Source of the DNA: Prevotella sp.
GTDB lineage: Bacteria; Bacteroidota; Bacteroidia; Bacteroidales; Bacteroidaceae
NCBI GenBank assembly: GCA_024692385.1
Contig: JAILMS010000079.1
Coordinates: 1-47,706 of the forward strand
DNA: 47,706 nucleotides
Direction: 5' to 3'
The notes beneath the pieces were generated by a model. It was not told the origin of the DNA. It was given only the letters and a program-made list of their open reading frames with translations, and made no database searches. A program made the position numbers and the translations under genes. This document shows, in pieces, positions 32,566 through 41,545 of the stretch. Numbering within the stretch: the first letter of the stretch is position 1; each line of letters begins with the position of its first letter.

Positions 32566-33222
32566 TTATGCCATCGTCATGATAGACGCCCGTATCAACG
32601 CATAGACAATCGAAAGACCTAACACTGCCATGGGAACATACAGGTGTTTCCTGTCGTAACGGGCTGGAATCGTGATGCGACAGTAGAGACGATAGACGCT
32701 GTAACCAACGATAGCGCCCCAAATAAGTCCAACGGTGATGTCACCCGGATAGTGGACACCCAAATACAGACGCGTCCAACAGTTGATGAGCGACCAGCAG
32801 ACCATAAAGATGACAAACAAACGGTGGCGCATCAACAGCGAGAAGAACAACGCTATGCTGAACGTATTAGAGGCATGAGCCGAGAAGAATCCGTAGTTAC
32901 CGCCACGATAGTCGTTGACGACATCAACAAGCATGCCAATCTCAGGGTCGTGCGTGGGGCGCCAGCGAGCCACCAACGGTTTAACGATGGAATCATCGAC
33001 GGTACCTGCCAACAGCACACATAGCCCAGCAGCACCCAATATCAACAGGATATCGCGCCAATTAGGCTTATGCGTCATCACCACGACATAGAACAGGCTT
33101 AAATACAAGGGTATCCACGTCTTGGCATTGGTCAGTGTCAGCACGACATAGTCGAGAAACACTGAATCGCTGCCATTCACCATCAGCAGTAGTTGTTTGT
33201 CAAACTGAATTATCTCCTCCAT
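32566..33222 (-). CDS. PAP2-family membrane phosphatase
   Basis: 218 residues from the Met at 33222, which shares one base with the batDE stop (TGATG). Five or six hydrophobic helices are visible. The PAP2 catalytic motifs are K-P-L-V-A-R-W-R-P (Lys81, Arg87, Pro88), F-F-S-A-H-A-S (His116; the usual P-S-G-H reads F-S-A-H here) and T-R-L-Y-L-G-V-H-Y-P-G-D (Arg151, His157, Asp161). The family removes phosphate from lipids such as undecaprenyl pyrophosphate or phosphatidate, with the active site facing the periplasm. It is the last gene of the bat operon, where its role is unknown. Confidence 0.88.
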   Translation of the reverse strand: MEEIIQFDKQLLLMVNGSDSVFLDYVVLTLTNAKTWIPLYLSLFYVVVMTHKPNWRDILLILGAAGLCVLLAGTVDDSIVKPLVARWRPTHDPEIGMLVDVVNDYRGGNYGFFSAHASNTFSIALFFSLLMRHRLFVIFMVCWSLINCWTRLYLGVHYPGDITVGLIWGAIVGYSVYRLYCRITIPARYDRKHLYVPMAVLGLSIVYALIRASIMTMA

Positions 33223-35792
33223 CAGATTACCTCCAGATCTTTGGTCTGTATCCAACCTTCCTTACCGTCAGCAACACGAACTTCGCGCCACTCCTTCATC
33301 GTAGCATCAGTAATAGTTACCTTTGTACCCTCATGGAGGATAAACAGGTCGGTACCATTATTAGCCGGTGTGCTCTTTACATTAACAGCCGAACGGATAA
33401 TGATAGCTCCCGAACGCTGAACGAAAGCCTGTTTCTGCTGGTAGGCAAAGAGGTTGCTCAATGCGAAGACAACGAGGAACAACAGACCTACGAAGAAACC
33501 TACCTTACGCAACCATATGAGGTCACTGAAAAGATATGCTAAGGCGAGGATGATAGCGATGACTAGTGAGACCAGCGCCATACGAGCCCATCCGTCGACA
33601 CTCATTAGGTTAACCAACGAGTGGTACCACGTCACAAAGAACATCTCTGACTCAGGTACAATCTTATCGATGGTCTTGGAACGTGCCATTTGCAGATTCA
33701 AACGGATATCACGGTCGCCAGGTGACAACAACAGGGCACGCTCATAATTGAGCACTGCACGAGTCATATCATCCATGCGATAATAGCAGTTACCCAAGTT
33801 ATAGTATAAATCTGACGAAATACCCTGCTTCAATAGCGTCTCATACTGTTTGGCAGCCTCCTGATAGTGCTCAGCAGCATAGAGGCTGTCGGCAGCGGCC
33901 TTATTAGCAGCCAATGCACCGAGTGGCATCATCAGCAGCAACAAGAGCACAGCAGTCAGTGGCTTGGCATTATTTGATTTCTTCATCGTATTGGCAATCT
34001 GTGTAATAGCTGTAATAGCAGCATCATAAACTTTGTTCATATTACCTGTGGCATCGCCAGGGGCGTAACGGGCAAACTCACACTCATCAAGGGCGCCAAT
34101 GAACTGGGCAATGGTTTCGTCGGAAACATTATAGGCAGACAGCTGCTGACTTATATTCTCACGTGACAGCTGATCGACAGGCATATTGAGTTTGTCACCG
34201 ACATATCCCCAAAGAGCACGCATCACCTCATCGTAGAAAGCGCCATCCTTACCAGCCTTCATCAGTTTGGCAGCTACCTTCAGGCGCTTTACTGCTACCT
34301 TATTGGCCTTGCCGGCACGCTGCTTAACAATGTTGGCATTCTCAATAGCACGCTGGCGGAAAATGATGAACAGCGACAAGAAGACGATGACGAGCACAGC
34401 GAGCGACACCCAATAGGTGGCGGAGCCAAAGAAGAAATCGTTGACACCATGCTGGTCGGTATCTCCTGTATGGATGTAACGAATATCACTTGCCAACTGC
34501 TTGACATCCTCCTGGCCAGCAAACGAAGCCACAGTGGTCTGACCATCACCCTTGCCAACCTTCAGTGTAAAGGCCTCAGTACGTACTGTCTTGTAGCTAT
34601 TAGACTTAGTATCGAAATAGGTATATTCAATCGGTGGAATCTCGTAGGTACCCTGATGACGAGGCACAGCCAAGAAGTCATAGACGATACTACCTTCCAA
34701 GCCATTGACAGTCAACTTTGTTTTATCAGTCACCTTAGCATCATAGCTGTCAAAATCTTTCGGAATCTGAACAACAGGCTGCTTGAGAAGCTTCATATTG
34801 CCCACACCGCTAATGGTTACACGCAGAATGACAGGGTCGTTAGCCTTTACCTCAGTCTTATCCAGCAGTGCTGAGATATTGAAAGAACCGACGCCGCCAG
34901 AGAAATTAGCAGGACGCTGAGGCAGCGGATCTACCTGAATAGTGATAGCTGGTGCCTTAATCTGCTTCTTCACCTCGATATATCCTGAGCCACCATTGAA
35001 GAAGGCCTCGAATGGGTCTACATTACGATTCTGCATGGCAACAATACCATCATAGGTAATGGACGGAATCTCTAACTTACCAGTAGCCTGTGGAAACATG
35101 ACATATTGCTGCCACGTTACCGTACGATACTGGCGACCGTTGAAGGTTTCTATCTTGAAGCTCTTCTCCTGAGGCAGAGGCACCTCACGAGTGTAGAAAC
35201 TCTTCAGGTCAGGCATCTTTCCACTGAGCTGCGTCAGACCTACCAGTGTATAGACTTTATAGGTCAGCAGAATGGGTTCCTGCTCACGAACATGCTGCTT
35301 GGAGGCGCTGACATGAATAAACAGGTCACTGCCAGAGATGGTACTGCCAGCGGGACGCAACTCTCCGTTGCCCCCACCCTGTTGGCGACCTTGCTGTCGG
35401 CCACCCTGCTGTGCATGACCACTAACCTTGATACGTATCTCGTTAGAGGTAACGGTCTTACCATCAACGGTAGCATGAGCGGGAGGAATGGTAAACGTAC
35501 CATTCTTTGTGGCTACAACAATATAGGTATAGGTCACCGACGACGTGCTCGACGTATGACCATTAACCATCTGGAAACTCGACTGTGTCGACGTGCTAGG
35601 CCCCATCAGAACCTCTAACTCGTCAGGGATGTTACCAGCACGGAATCCTTTTACATCTTGCGTATTGATGGTATATGACAAACGGAACTGCTCACCCACA
35701 GCAACCTGTGAGGGAGCACGACCTGTCAACGTCTGGGCAATAGCGCCCACGACCATCATCGTTAGAATTATCAGCGTTGTATATCTCTTCAT
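33222..35792 (-). CDS. BatD-BatE fusion protein
   Basis: 856 residues from the Met at 35792 (M-K-R-Y-T-T-L, signal peptide); 35807 is an alternative start. The first ~600 residues are BatD: periplasmic Ig-like domains with a Gln/Gly-rich linker, a transmembrane helix and a cytoplasmic helical region. The frame then continues without a stop into a BatE-type unit: a second signal-like segment, TPR repeats (Y-Y-N-L-G-N-C-Y-Y-R), two transmembrane helices and a C-terminal SH3-like domain (V-N-V-K-S-T-P ... E-G-W-I-Q). BatD and BatE are usually separate. An internal ATG at 33986 would give a free BatE of 254 residues. Bat proteins are linked to aerotolerance and envelope stress in Bacteroides; the mechanism is unclear. 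Confidence 0.85.
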   Translation of the reverse strand: MKRYTTLIILTMMVVGAIAQTLTGRAPSQVAVGEQFRLSYTINTQDVKGFRAGNIPDELEVLMGPSTSTQSSFQMVNGHTSSTSSVTYTYIVVATKNGTFTIPPAHATVDGKTVTSNEIRIKVSGHAQQGGRQQGRQQGGGNGELRPAGSTISGSDLFIHVSASKQHVREQEPILLTYKVYTLVGLTQLSGKMPDLKSFYTREVPLPQEKSFKIETFNGRQYRTVTWQQYVMFPQATGKLEIPSITYDGIVAMQNRNVDPFEAFFNGGSGYIEVKKQIKAPAITIQVDPLPQRPANFSGGVGSFNISALLDKTEVKANDPVILRVTISGVGNMKLLKQPVVQIPKDFDSYDAKVTDKTKLTVNGLEGSIVYDFLAVPRHQGTYEIPPIEYTYFDTKSNSYKTVRTEAFTLKVGKGDGQTTVASFAGQEDVKQLASDIRYIHTGDTDQHGVNDFFFGSATYWVSLAVLVIVFLSLFIIFRQRAIENANIVKQRAGKANKVAVKRLKVAAKLMKAGKDGAFYDEVMRALWGYVGDKLNMPVDQLSRENISQQLSAYNVSDETIAQFIGALDECEFARYAPGDATGNMNKVYDAAITAITQIANTMKKSNNAKPLTAVLLLLLMMPLGALAANKAAADSLYAAEHYQEAAKQYETLLKQGISSDLYYNLGNCYYRMDDMTRAVLNYERALLLSPGDRDIRLNLQMARSKTIDKIVPESEMFFVTWYHSLVNLMSVDGWARMALVSLVIAIILALAYLFSDLIWLRKVGFFVGLLFLVVFALSNLFAYQQKQAFVQRSGAIIIRSAVNVKSTPANNGTDLFILHEGTKVTITDATMKEWREVRVADGKEGWIQTKDLEVI

Positions 35793-35800
35793 ATCTACCA

Positions 35801-37483
35801 TTACCAATTCTTTTCCAACTTGCGACGATTAGGCTGCTGCTGAGCCTTCTTCATGCGCTGCTGAGTCTGTTTTTCCTCCTGCATGGCAGCATTCAACATC
35901 TGCTCAGCATTCTCACGGCTCATCTGCTGTTCCTGCTGCTTCTGTTGCTCTTGTTTTTGCTGCTGTTGTTCCTGTTTCTGCTCCTCCTTTTTCTGTTCTT
36001 GCTTTTGGTCTTGCTTCTGCTGTTGTTTTTGTTGTTGCTGCTGTTGTTGCTGCTGACGTTTGCAGACAGCAAGATTGTAGCGTGTCTGATCATCGGTAGG
36101 ATTGTTACGCAAAGCCTCCTTATAGACTTCTATGGCTTCACCGTACATCTTCTTACCCTGACAGATGACACCAGCATTATGGTATGACTGAGCACGACGT
36201 ATCGGATTGGTTTCCATCTTGCCAGCATCCATAAACTGCTGAACAGCAGCAGAGTCTTTCTGCTGCCTCATCAGAGAAAGTCCCAGATTATAGACTGCCT
36301 GCGGATTACGAGGATTCTTCTCGACTGCCTTTCGGTACAACACCTCTGCATCGGCAAAGTTGCCAGCCTTAAACTGCTTATTACCCTGACGAACCAACTG
36401 GCGGTCGCTCTGTGCAGCAACAGTTCCAGCCACTAACAACAAGGCAATAATGGTTGACACTTTCTTCCTACGGAACAGCGATACATTCTTCAGCAACGGA
36501 TTCTTGATTTCCAAGATGAAAGCCTCCAAAACCAACAATAGCAGCGCAATGATGCCCACTGCCTGGAACTGTTCGTCGTATTCGCTATAGATAGTAGTCT
36601 CTGTCTCCTTCTTAGCCAACTTATCCAATTCGGCATCCAGCTTCTCTTGAGCACTACTATTATTCTCCACATGGATATATGCGCCACCACCAGCCTGAGC
36701 AATCTGACGACACATTTCCTCGTTCAATCCCGTCATCACAGTCTGACCAGTATTATCTTTCATAAAATCGCCATCACCTGTGGGAATGGGGGCACCCTTG
36801 GTAGAACCGACGCCCAACACATACACTCTATGTCCTCTATCCTTAGCTTCCTTAGCAGCCTCAAGAGCACCTCCTTCATGGTCCTCACCATCAGTAATAA
36901 CGATGATGGCCTTACCAATACCCTCCTCCTGTGTAAAGCTATGTGATGCCATTGATACCGCCTTGGCGATGTCTGTTCCCTGAACGGCAATCATCGATGG
37001 GTCAATGCTTGACAGGAACATCTTTGCAGAGACATAGTCGCTGGTGATAGGCAACTGGATGAAAGCGTCACCTGCAAAGACAATTAAGCCAATCTTATCG
37101 TTTGTAAAGTTGTCGACAAGGTTCTCCACCATCATCTTAGCACGATCCAAACGACTGGGCGTTACATCCTCTGCCAACATGGAGTTACTGATATCCATCG
37201 CGATAATGGTCTCGATACCAGTACGCTTCTCGTGGCTAATTTTCGTACCAAACTGTGGGCGAGCGAGCATCACGATGAGTAGCGATAAAGCCATCAGCAA
37301 CAGGCAGAACTTAACCAGCGGACGGAAACGAGACACATCAGGCATCAACTCGCGAATCAGCTCAAGATCGCCAAAAGCGCGCAGGCGCTTCTTCTGCTGA
37401 CGTACCATCAACCAACGTATCACTGCCAGCACTGGTATGACGGCTAATAAATATAGGTATATTGGATCTTCGAATCTAAACAT
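35801..37483 (-). CDS. BatB-BatC fusion: VWA membrane protein with TPR and poly-Gln tail
   Basis: 560 residues. The BatB part has transmembrane helices at about 8-25 and 56-75, a von Willebrand A domain with the metal site D-I-S-N-S (97-101) and T-D-G-E-D, and a helix at about 306-325. After a basic loop (F-R-R-K-K) a signal-like helix (341-358) leads into a BatC-type TPR domain (about 360-475). The tail (476-522) is almost purely Gln, Lys and Glu. The topology is coherent: the fused BatC signal would act as a fourth membrane helix and place the TPRs in the periplasm. A GTG at 36460 could start a free BatC. It is flanked by batA (1-bp gap) and batDE. Confidence 0.88.
   Translation of the reverse strand: MFRFEDPIYLYLLAVIPVLAVIRWLMVRQQKKRLRAFGDLELIRELMPDVSRFRPLVKFCLLLMALSLLIVMLARPQFGTKISHEKRTGIETIIAMDISNSMLAEDVTPSRLDRAKMMVENLVDNFTNDKIGLIVFAGDAFIQLPITSDYVSAKMFLSSIDPSMIAVQGTDIAKAVSMASHSFTQEEGIGKAIIVITDGEDHEGGALEAAKEAKDRGHRVYVLGVGSTKGAPIPTGDGDFMKDNTGQTVMTGLNEEMCRQIAQAGGGAYIHVENNSSAQEKLDAELDKLAKKETETTIYSEYDEQFQAVGIIALLLLVLEAFILEIKNPLLKNVSLFRRKKVSTIIALLLVAGTVAAQSDRQLVRQGNKQFKAGNFADAEVLYRKAVEKNPRNPQAVYNLGLSLMRQQKDSAAVQQFMDAGKMETNPIRRAQSYHNAGVICQGKKMYGEAIEVYKEALRNNPTDDQTRYNLAVCKRQQQQQQQQQKQQQKQDQKQEQKKEEQKQEQQQQKQEQQKQQEQQMSRENAEQMLNAAMQEEKQTQQRMKKAQQQPNRRKLEKNW
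35928..36058. repeat. Trinucleotide-rich tract encoding the BatC Gln/Lys/Glu tail
   Basis: Long run of TTG/CTG/TTC/TTT triplets on the plus strand (CAA/CAG/GAA/AAA on the coding strand), including about nine consecutive Gln codons at its 5' end. Low-complexity and likely to vary in length. Confidence 0.8.
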
Positions 37484-37484
37484 C

Positions 37485-38483
37485 TTACGGTAATTTTCTG
37501 AATACGGTTATCCGCAACAACATCTCAAGCAACAACAGCAAGAAAGCTGCGATAGCAAAAGGCTGATAGGCCTCATAACGCTTACTAAACTGCTTGACGT
37601 TGAGCTTCGACTTCTCAAGTTTGTCAATCTCCTTATAGATTTGCTGCAACTCCTTATTGTTTGTAGCACGATAGAAGTCGCCATCAGTTGCTGCAGCAAT
37701 GTCACTCAGCGTTTTCGTATCAATCTCCACGGGAATATTGACATACTGTACACCACCAGCCACCGACATCGGATAAGGTGCCACCTTATTGGTACCAACG
37801 CCAATGGTATACACACGAATACCAAAACTCTTGGCAATCTCAGCAGCAGTCATAGGCGACAGGTCGCCACGGTTATTTGAACCATCAGTAAGCAGGATGA
37901 CTACCCTACTCTTTGCCTTCGAGTCTTTCAATCGTGAAACGGCATTGGCCAAGCCCATACCGATGGCCGTACCATCTTCTATCAATCCGCGCTGAGCAAT
38001 GTCTGTTCGTACATTCTGCAACAGATTCAGCAATGAGGAATGGTCGGTAGTCATAGGACACTGAGTAAAAGCTTCACCAGCAAATATCGACAAACCGATA
38101 TTATCATTGGGGCGACCTACAATAAATTCAGCAGCGACCTGCTTGGCAGCCTCCATTCGGTTAGGCTTCAGGTCTTCTGCCAGCATAGAGGTAGACACAT
38201 CCATTGCCAACATGATGTCAATACCCTCCATGCTCTGATTCTTCCATGAGTTCTGAGTCTGTGGACGTGCCAGCACCAAGACTATCAATACAAAGGTGGC
38301 CAGGCGCAGCAACAGCTGAACAGGCATCAGCACAACCTTCCATGAACGTGGAGCTACACGATAGGCCATCGTATCGCTCATACGCATGGTGGGCTCGCTC
38401 TTCTTACGATACATCAGATACCATAGCAGATAAGGTATCATCAGCAAGAGCAGAAACAGATATTCTTTGTTGGCAAATTCCAT
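37485..38483 (-). CDS. batA: BatA, VWA-domain membrane protein
   Basis: 332 residues. Two N-terminal transmembrane helices (about 8-25, 52-72) and one C-terminal (about 310-325) flank a von Willebrand A domain with the metal site D-V-S-T-S (95-99), the downstream Thr and L-L-T-D-G-S-N. This is the standard BatA layout and resembles the BatB part of the next gene. The protein sits in the inner membrane with the VWA domain probably in the periplasm. It is one bp from batBC and 3 bp from the upstream gene. The MoxR ATPase encoded in the same operon may act on it, as in other MoxR-VWA pairs. Confidence 0.93.
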   Translation of the reverse strand: MEFANKEYLFLLLLMIPYLLWYLMYRKKSEPTMRMSDTMAYRVAPRSWKVVLMPVQLLLRLATFVLIVLVLARPQTQNSWKNQSMEGIDIMLAMDVSTSMLAEDLKPNRMEAAKQVAAEFIVGRPNDNIGLSIFAGEAFTQCPMTTDHSSLLNLLQNVRTDIAQRGLIEDGTAIGMGLANAVSRLKDSKAKSRVVILLTDGSNNRGDLSPMTAAEIAKSFGIRVYTIGVGTNKVAPYPMSVAGGVQYVNIPVEIDTKTLSDIAAATDGDFYRATNNKELQQIYKEIDKLEKSKLNVKQFSKRYEAYQPFAIAAFLLLLLEMLLRITVFRKLP

Positions 38484-38486
38484 GTT

Positions 38487-39527
38487 TTAATTCAGCATTT
38501 GATAAATATTGTACAACACATAGCAGAACAGCAAGACAGTAGCCGTCGTCAACAATCCGATAAAGACTTTCAGCACACGGCGTTCTTTCTGGCTACGCTG
38601 GTCTTCTGCAGACAGCTGGGGCTTTTCAACAGTCTCCGTCGGCTGATTCTCCAGCTTGGTCTGATTGATGAAGTCAATAGCATTCACGAGGTTGGCATCG
38701 TTCTCATTAATCATCGTAGAATACTTGGCAAACTTCACAAGGTCAGCGGTAGTAAACAACTGGCGCAACTCCTCCAGCGACTGCTGGTCAGTCTGCATCA
38801 AGCGTTCGATAATCTCCGTACTTGTCATCTCCATCGCTGAGAAACCATAACGCTCCTCGATATAGCGACGCAAGGTATCGGTAAGTTTGGTATAGTACTC
38901 CTTCTGATTGTCAGAGCTGACCATCTTGTCGGCCTTGATTTGCTCAATCTCCTTCATGGCCTTCTGGTGAGGCAACAAGCGCTTTACAATCTTGATATGA
39001 GCGATGATAGGTTTATTGTCACGAAGACGCAGATACAGATAATAGCATACAGCCATCATGACAAGCATCAGGATACTCAACCAGAACGACAGCGACCAAT
39101 CACTCCACTGGAAGGGATTATCCTGAACATCCTTAGGGCCATAGAACTGATCAAGCTTCGTGGTGTCTACCTCAACTTCTATTACTTTCAGTGCCAGATC
39201 ATCAGTTTTAAATTCCTTACCATCAACCTTTACCTTGAAAGCTGGCAAGTGATATAACTTGCCGTCGAAACTTGTCAATAGCAACTGGAGTGTATTATCG
39301 TCGGGCTGCTGAGTATTGAGTACTTCAACGCCAGGCACCAGTTCTTGACGAGGCTTAAAAACAGGAAACGACACCTTAGCGCCGTCGTTAGCTTGCACAG
39401 AAATAGTCACCTGTGCCTGCTCTCCTATCATCATCTCGACAGGTTCTATCTTTGCTGTAACACTTGCTTGAGCAAAAGTGCACAACACACTGGTTACCAG
39501 AAGTAATAATATTATCAGTCGTTTCAT
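38487..39527 (-). CDS. Bat-operon membrane protein of unknown function
   Basis: 346 residues. A cleavable signal (M-K-R-L-I-I-L-L..., ending T-F-A-Q-A) is followed by a ~125-residue periplasmic beta domain resembling the first Ig module of BatD. A transmembrane helix lies at about 150-168, then a long charged cytoplasmic helical part and a final helix at the C-terminus. Similar proteins are found between DUF58 and batA genes in Bacteroidota. It begins directly after the DUF58 stop (TAAATG). A role in assembling the BatA/BatB complex is a guess from context. Confidence 0.75.
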   Translation of the reverse strand: MKRLIILLLLVTSVLCTFAQASVTAKIEPVEMMIGEQAQVTISVQANDGAKVSFPVFKPRQELVPGVEVLNTQQPDDNTLQLLLTSFDGKLYHLPAFKVKVDGKEFKTDDLALKVIEVEVDTTKLDQFYGPKDVQDNPFQWSDWSLSFWLSILMLVMMAVCYYLYLRLRDNKPIIAHIKIVKRLLPHQKAMKEIEQIKADKMVSSDNQKEYYTKLTDTLRRYIEERYGFSAMEMTSTEIIERLMQTDQQSLEELRQLFTTADLVKFAKYSTMINENDANLVNAIDFINQTKLENQPTETVEKPQLSAEDQRSQKERRVLKVFIGLLTTATVLLFCYVLYNIYQMLN

Positions 39528-40397
39528 TTAACTACGTTGTTTAAACAGCATCAGCAACGCCTTCACATAGTCCTCGTTGGTAGCGATGCTCACCAAATCG
39601 ACATTACTCTTGGTCATGGTTTCACGCAGGTGCTGCTGTCGATTGCGCCAATAGCGCTCATGGGCCTCACGCAGCGCTCGACTGCTTGTATCAATATACT
39701 GTTCATGGCCCGTCTCGGCATCGACGACACGCATCAAACCAACATCAGGCAAGACACGGGCACGCAAATCATACACCTGCAATGCCACAACATCATGCTT
39801 ACGATTTGCAATCTGTAAAGGCTGCAAGAAATCCTGACGCACATAGAAGTCGCTGAGCACAAAAGCCGTACAACGACGTTTAGCCACGCTAGTCAGAAAT
39901 TCCAAAGCCTGCTTCACATCCGTACGCTTTGACTCCGGATGGAAGTCGAGCATCTCACGAATGATATACAGGATATGCTTGCGGCCCTTCTTTGGTGGTA
40001 TGTACTTCTCAATACGATCAGAAAAGAATACGACACCGATTTTATCGTTGTTCTGGATGGCTGAGAAAGCGATAGTGGCAGCAATCTCCGTCACCATATC
40101 ACGCTTCATCTGACGCTGGGTACCAAAATCCAGTGAACCACTGACGTCAATCAACAGCATCACGGTAAGCTCACGCTCTTCCTCGAACACCTTCACATAA
40201 GGACGATGGAAACGAGCGGTCACATTCCAGTCGATATCACGGACATCGTCGCCATACTGATACTCGCGCACCTCACTGAAGGCCATACCCCTACCCTTAA
40301 AGGCTGAATGGTATTGCCCAGCAAAGACGTTCGAGCTCAGGCCACGGGCCTTGATCTCTATCTTGCGAACCTTTTTTAATATTTCAGAAGTCTCCAT
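39528..40397 (-). CDS. DUF58-domain protein
   Basis: 289 residues, soluble. The DUF58 signature Y-G-D-D-V-R-D-I-D-W-N is at about 48-58, followed by a VWA-like fold with D-V-S-G-S (84-88). The family is regularly encoded next to MoxR ATPases and VWA proteins and is presumed to be their adaptor or substrate. Start and stop overlap neighbours: its ATG shares one base with the moxR stop, and the next gene starts immediately after its stop. Function in the aerotolerance system is inferred only from gene order. Confidence 0.92.
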   Translation of the reverse strand: METSEILKKVRKIEIKARGLSSNVFAGQYHSAFKGRGMAFSEVREYQYGDDVRDIDWNVTARFHRPYVKVFEEERELTVMLLIDVSGSLDFGTQRQMKRDMVTEIAATIAFSAIQNNDKIGVVFFSDRIEKYIPPKKGRKHILYIIREMLDFHPESKRTDVKQALEFLTSVAKRRCTAFVLSDFYVRQDFLQPLQIANRKHDVVALQVYDLRARVLPDVGLMRVVDAETGHEQYIDTSSRALREAHERYWRNRQQHLRETMTKSNVDLVSIATNEDYVKALLMLFKQRS

Positions 40398-41392
40398 CAG
40401 GGTACTTCTACCTTATTGATAATCTTTGAGATAATCTCCTCACTGGTGATGTTGCTGGCCTCAGCCTCATAGGTCAGACCAATACGATGACGCAAAACAT
40501 CGTAGGCGACAGCACGCACATCCTCAGGAACGACATAGCCACGACGCTTGATGAAAGCATAGGCGCGAGCGGCCTTGGCCAGATTGATAGAGGCACGTGG
40601 TGAACCACCAAACGATATCATGTCTTTCATATCCTTCAGACCATAGCGATCGGGGAAGCGGGTAGCAAATACAATGTCAGCAATATACTGCTCAATCTTC
40701 TCGTCGATATACACCTCACGAACCACCTCACGAGCCTTGATAATCTCGGCTGCTGTGGTTACTGGAGAAACGGTAGGCAGTGCACCAGCAATATTCTCAC
40801 GGATAATCTTCTTCTCTTCCTCGATAGTTGGATAGCCGATAACCACCTTCATCATGAAACGGTCCATCTGTGCCTCAGGCAATGGATAGGTACCTTCCTG
40901 CTCGATGGGGTTCTGAGTAGCCATTACCAAGAAAGGATTAGGCAATTCAAAGGTATCGGCGCCAATCGTCACCTGCTTCTCCTGCATGGCCTCGAGCAAT
41001 GCACTCTGTACCTTTGCTGGTGCACGGTTAATTTCATCTGCCAATACGAAGTTGGCAAATACTGGGCCCTTCTTTACCTGGAACTTCTCCTCCTTCTGCG
41101 AATAAATCATTGTACCCGTCACGTCTGCAGGCAACAGGTCAGGAGTAAACTGGATGCGGCTATATGTAGCATCAATTAGCTGTGACAGCGTCTTGATAGC
41201 CAGCGTCTTAGCCAGACCAGGAACACCTTCCAAAAGAATATTACCATCACTCAGCAGACCAATCAGCAGAGAGTCTACCAAATGTTTCTGTCCTACGATA
41301 ACTCGATCCATACCCGTTACCAGGTTGGTAACGAATCCACTTTGTTGTTCTATCCGTACATTTAACTCGCGGATGTCAATAGCTTCAGCCAT
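40397..41392 (-). CDS. MoxR-family AAA+ ATPase
   Basis: 331 residues. Walker A reads G-V-P-G-L-A-K-T (56-63), the MoxR form with Ala before Lys-Thr; Walker B is V-L-A-D-E (116-120); sensor and arginine-finger regions follow (A-T-Q-N-P, E-A-Q-M-D-R-F). The family acts as ATP-driven chaperones, often activating VWA-domain proteins. It is the first gene of a tightly packed seven-gene operon with a -7 element 39 bp upstream. A terminator separates it from the preceding HU-LysM gene. Confidence 0.94.
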   Translation of the reverse strand: MAEAIDIRELNVRIEQQSGFVTNLVTGMDRVIVGQKHLVDSLLIGLLSDGNILLEGVPGLAKTLAIKTLSQLIDATYSRIQFTPDLLPADVTGTMIYSQKEEKFQVKKGPVFANFVLADEINRAPAKVQSALLEAMQEKQVTIGADTFELPNPFLVMATQNPIEQEGTYPLPEAQMDRFMMKVVIGYPTIEEEKKIIRENIAGALPTVSPVTTAAEIIKAREVVREVYIDEKIEQYIADIVFATRFPDRYGLKDMKDMISFGGSPRASINLAKAARAYAFIKRRGYVVPEDVRAVAYDVLRHRIGLTYEAEASNITSEEIISKIINKVEVP

Positions 41393-41430
41393 ATTTTTAC
41401 TATTTATTGGTATTTACTTTTTACAAGTTG

Positions 41431-41438
41431 CAAAAGTA
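41431..41438 (-). promoter_or_regulatory. -7 element of the bat operon
   Basis: Minus-strand TACTTTTG, 39 bp upstream of the moxR start; no clear -33 TTTG. Confidence 0.5.
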
Positions 41439-41482
41439 CTCATTTCCACGCTGAATATACTCGGAGAGACACCTAAATAATA

Positions 41483-41522
41483 TTAAAAAAGTTTCCTAAA
41501 ACTTACATTTTAAGAAACTTTT
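41483..41522 (-). terminator. Terminator of the ftsY-rimO-HU operon
   Basis: 15-bp stem (41487-41501 with 41508-41522, one G-T pair) and a 6-nt loop; the stem ends in A/T runs, giving six T on the minus strand. It lies 24 bp after the HU-LysM stop. Confidence 0.8.
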
Positions 41523-41545
41523 CAATCTATTATAGATATTATATT

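Noticed and set aside
35777..36187. 136-codon plus-strand Leu-rich frame resembling a membrane protein
   Set aside because: Antisense of the Gln/Lys-codon tract of the BatB-BatC gene.
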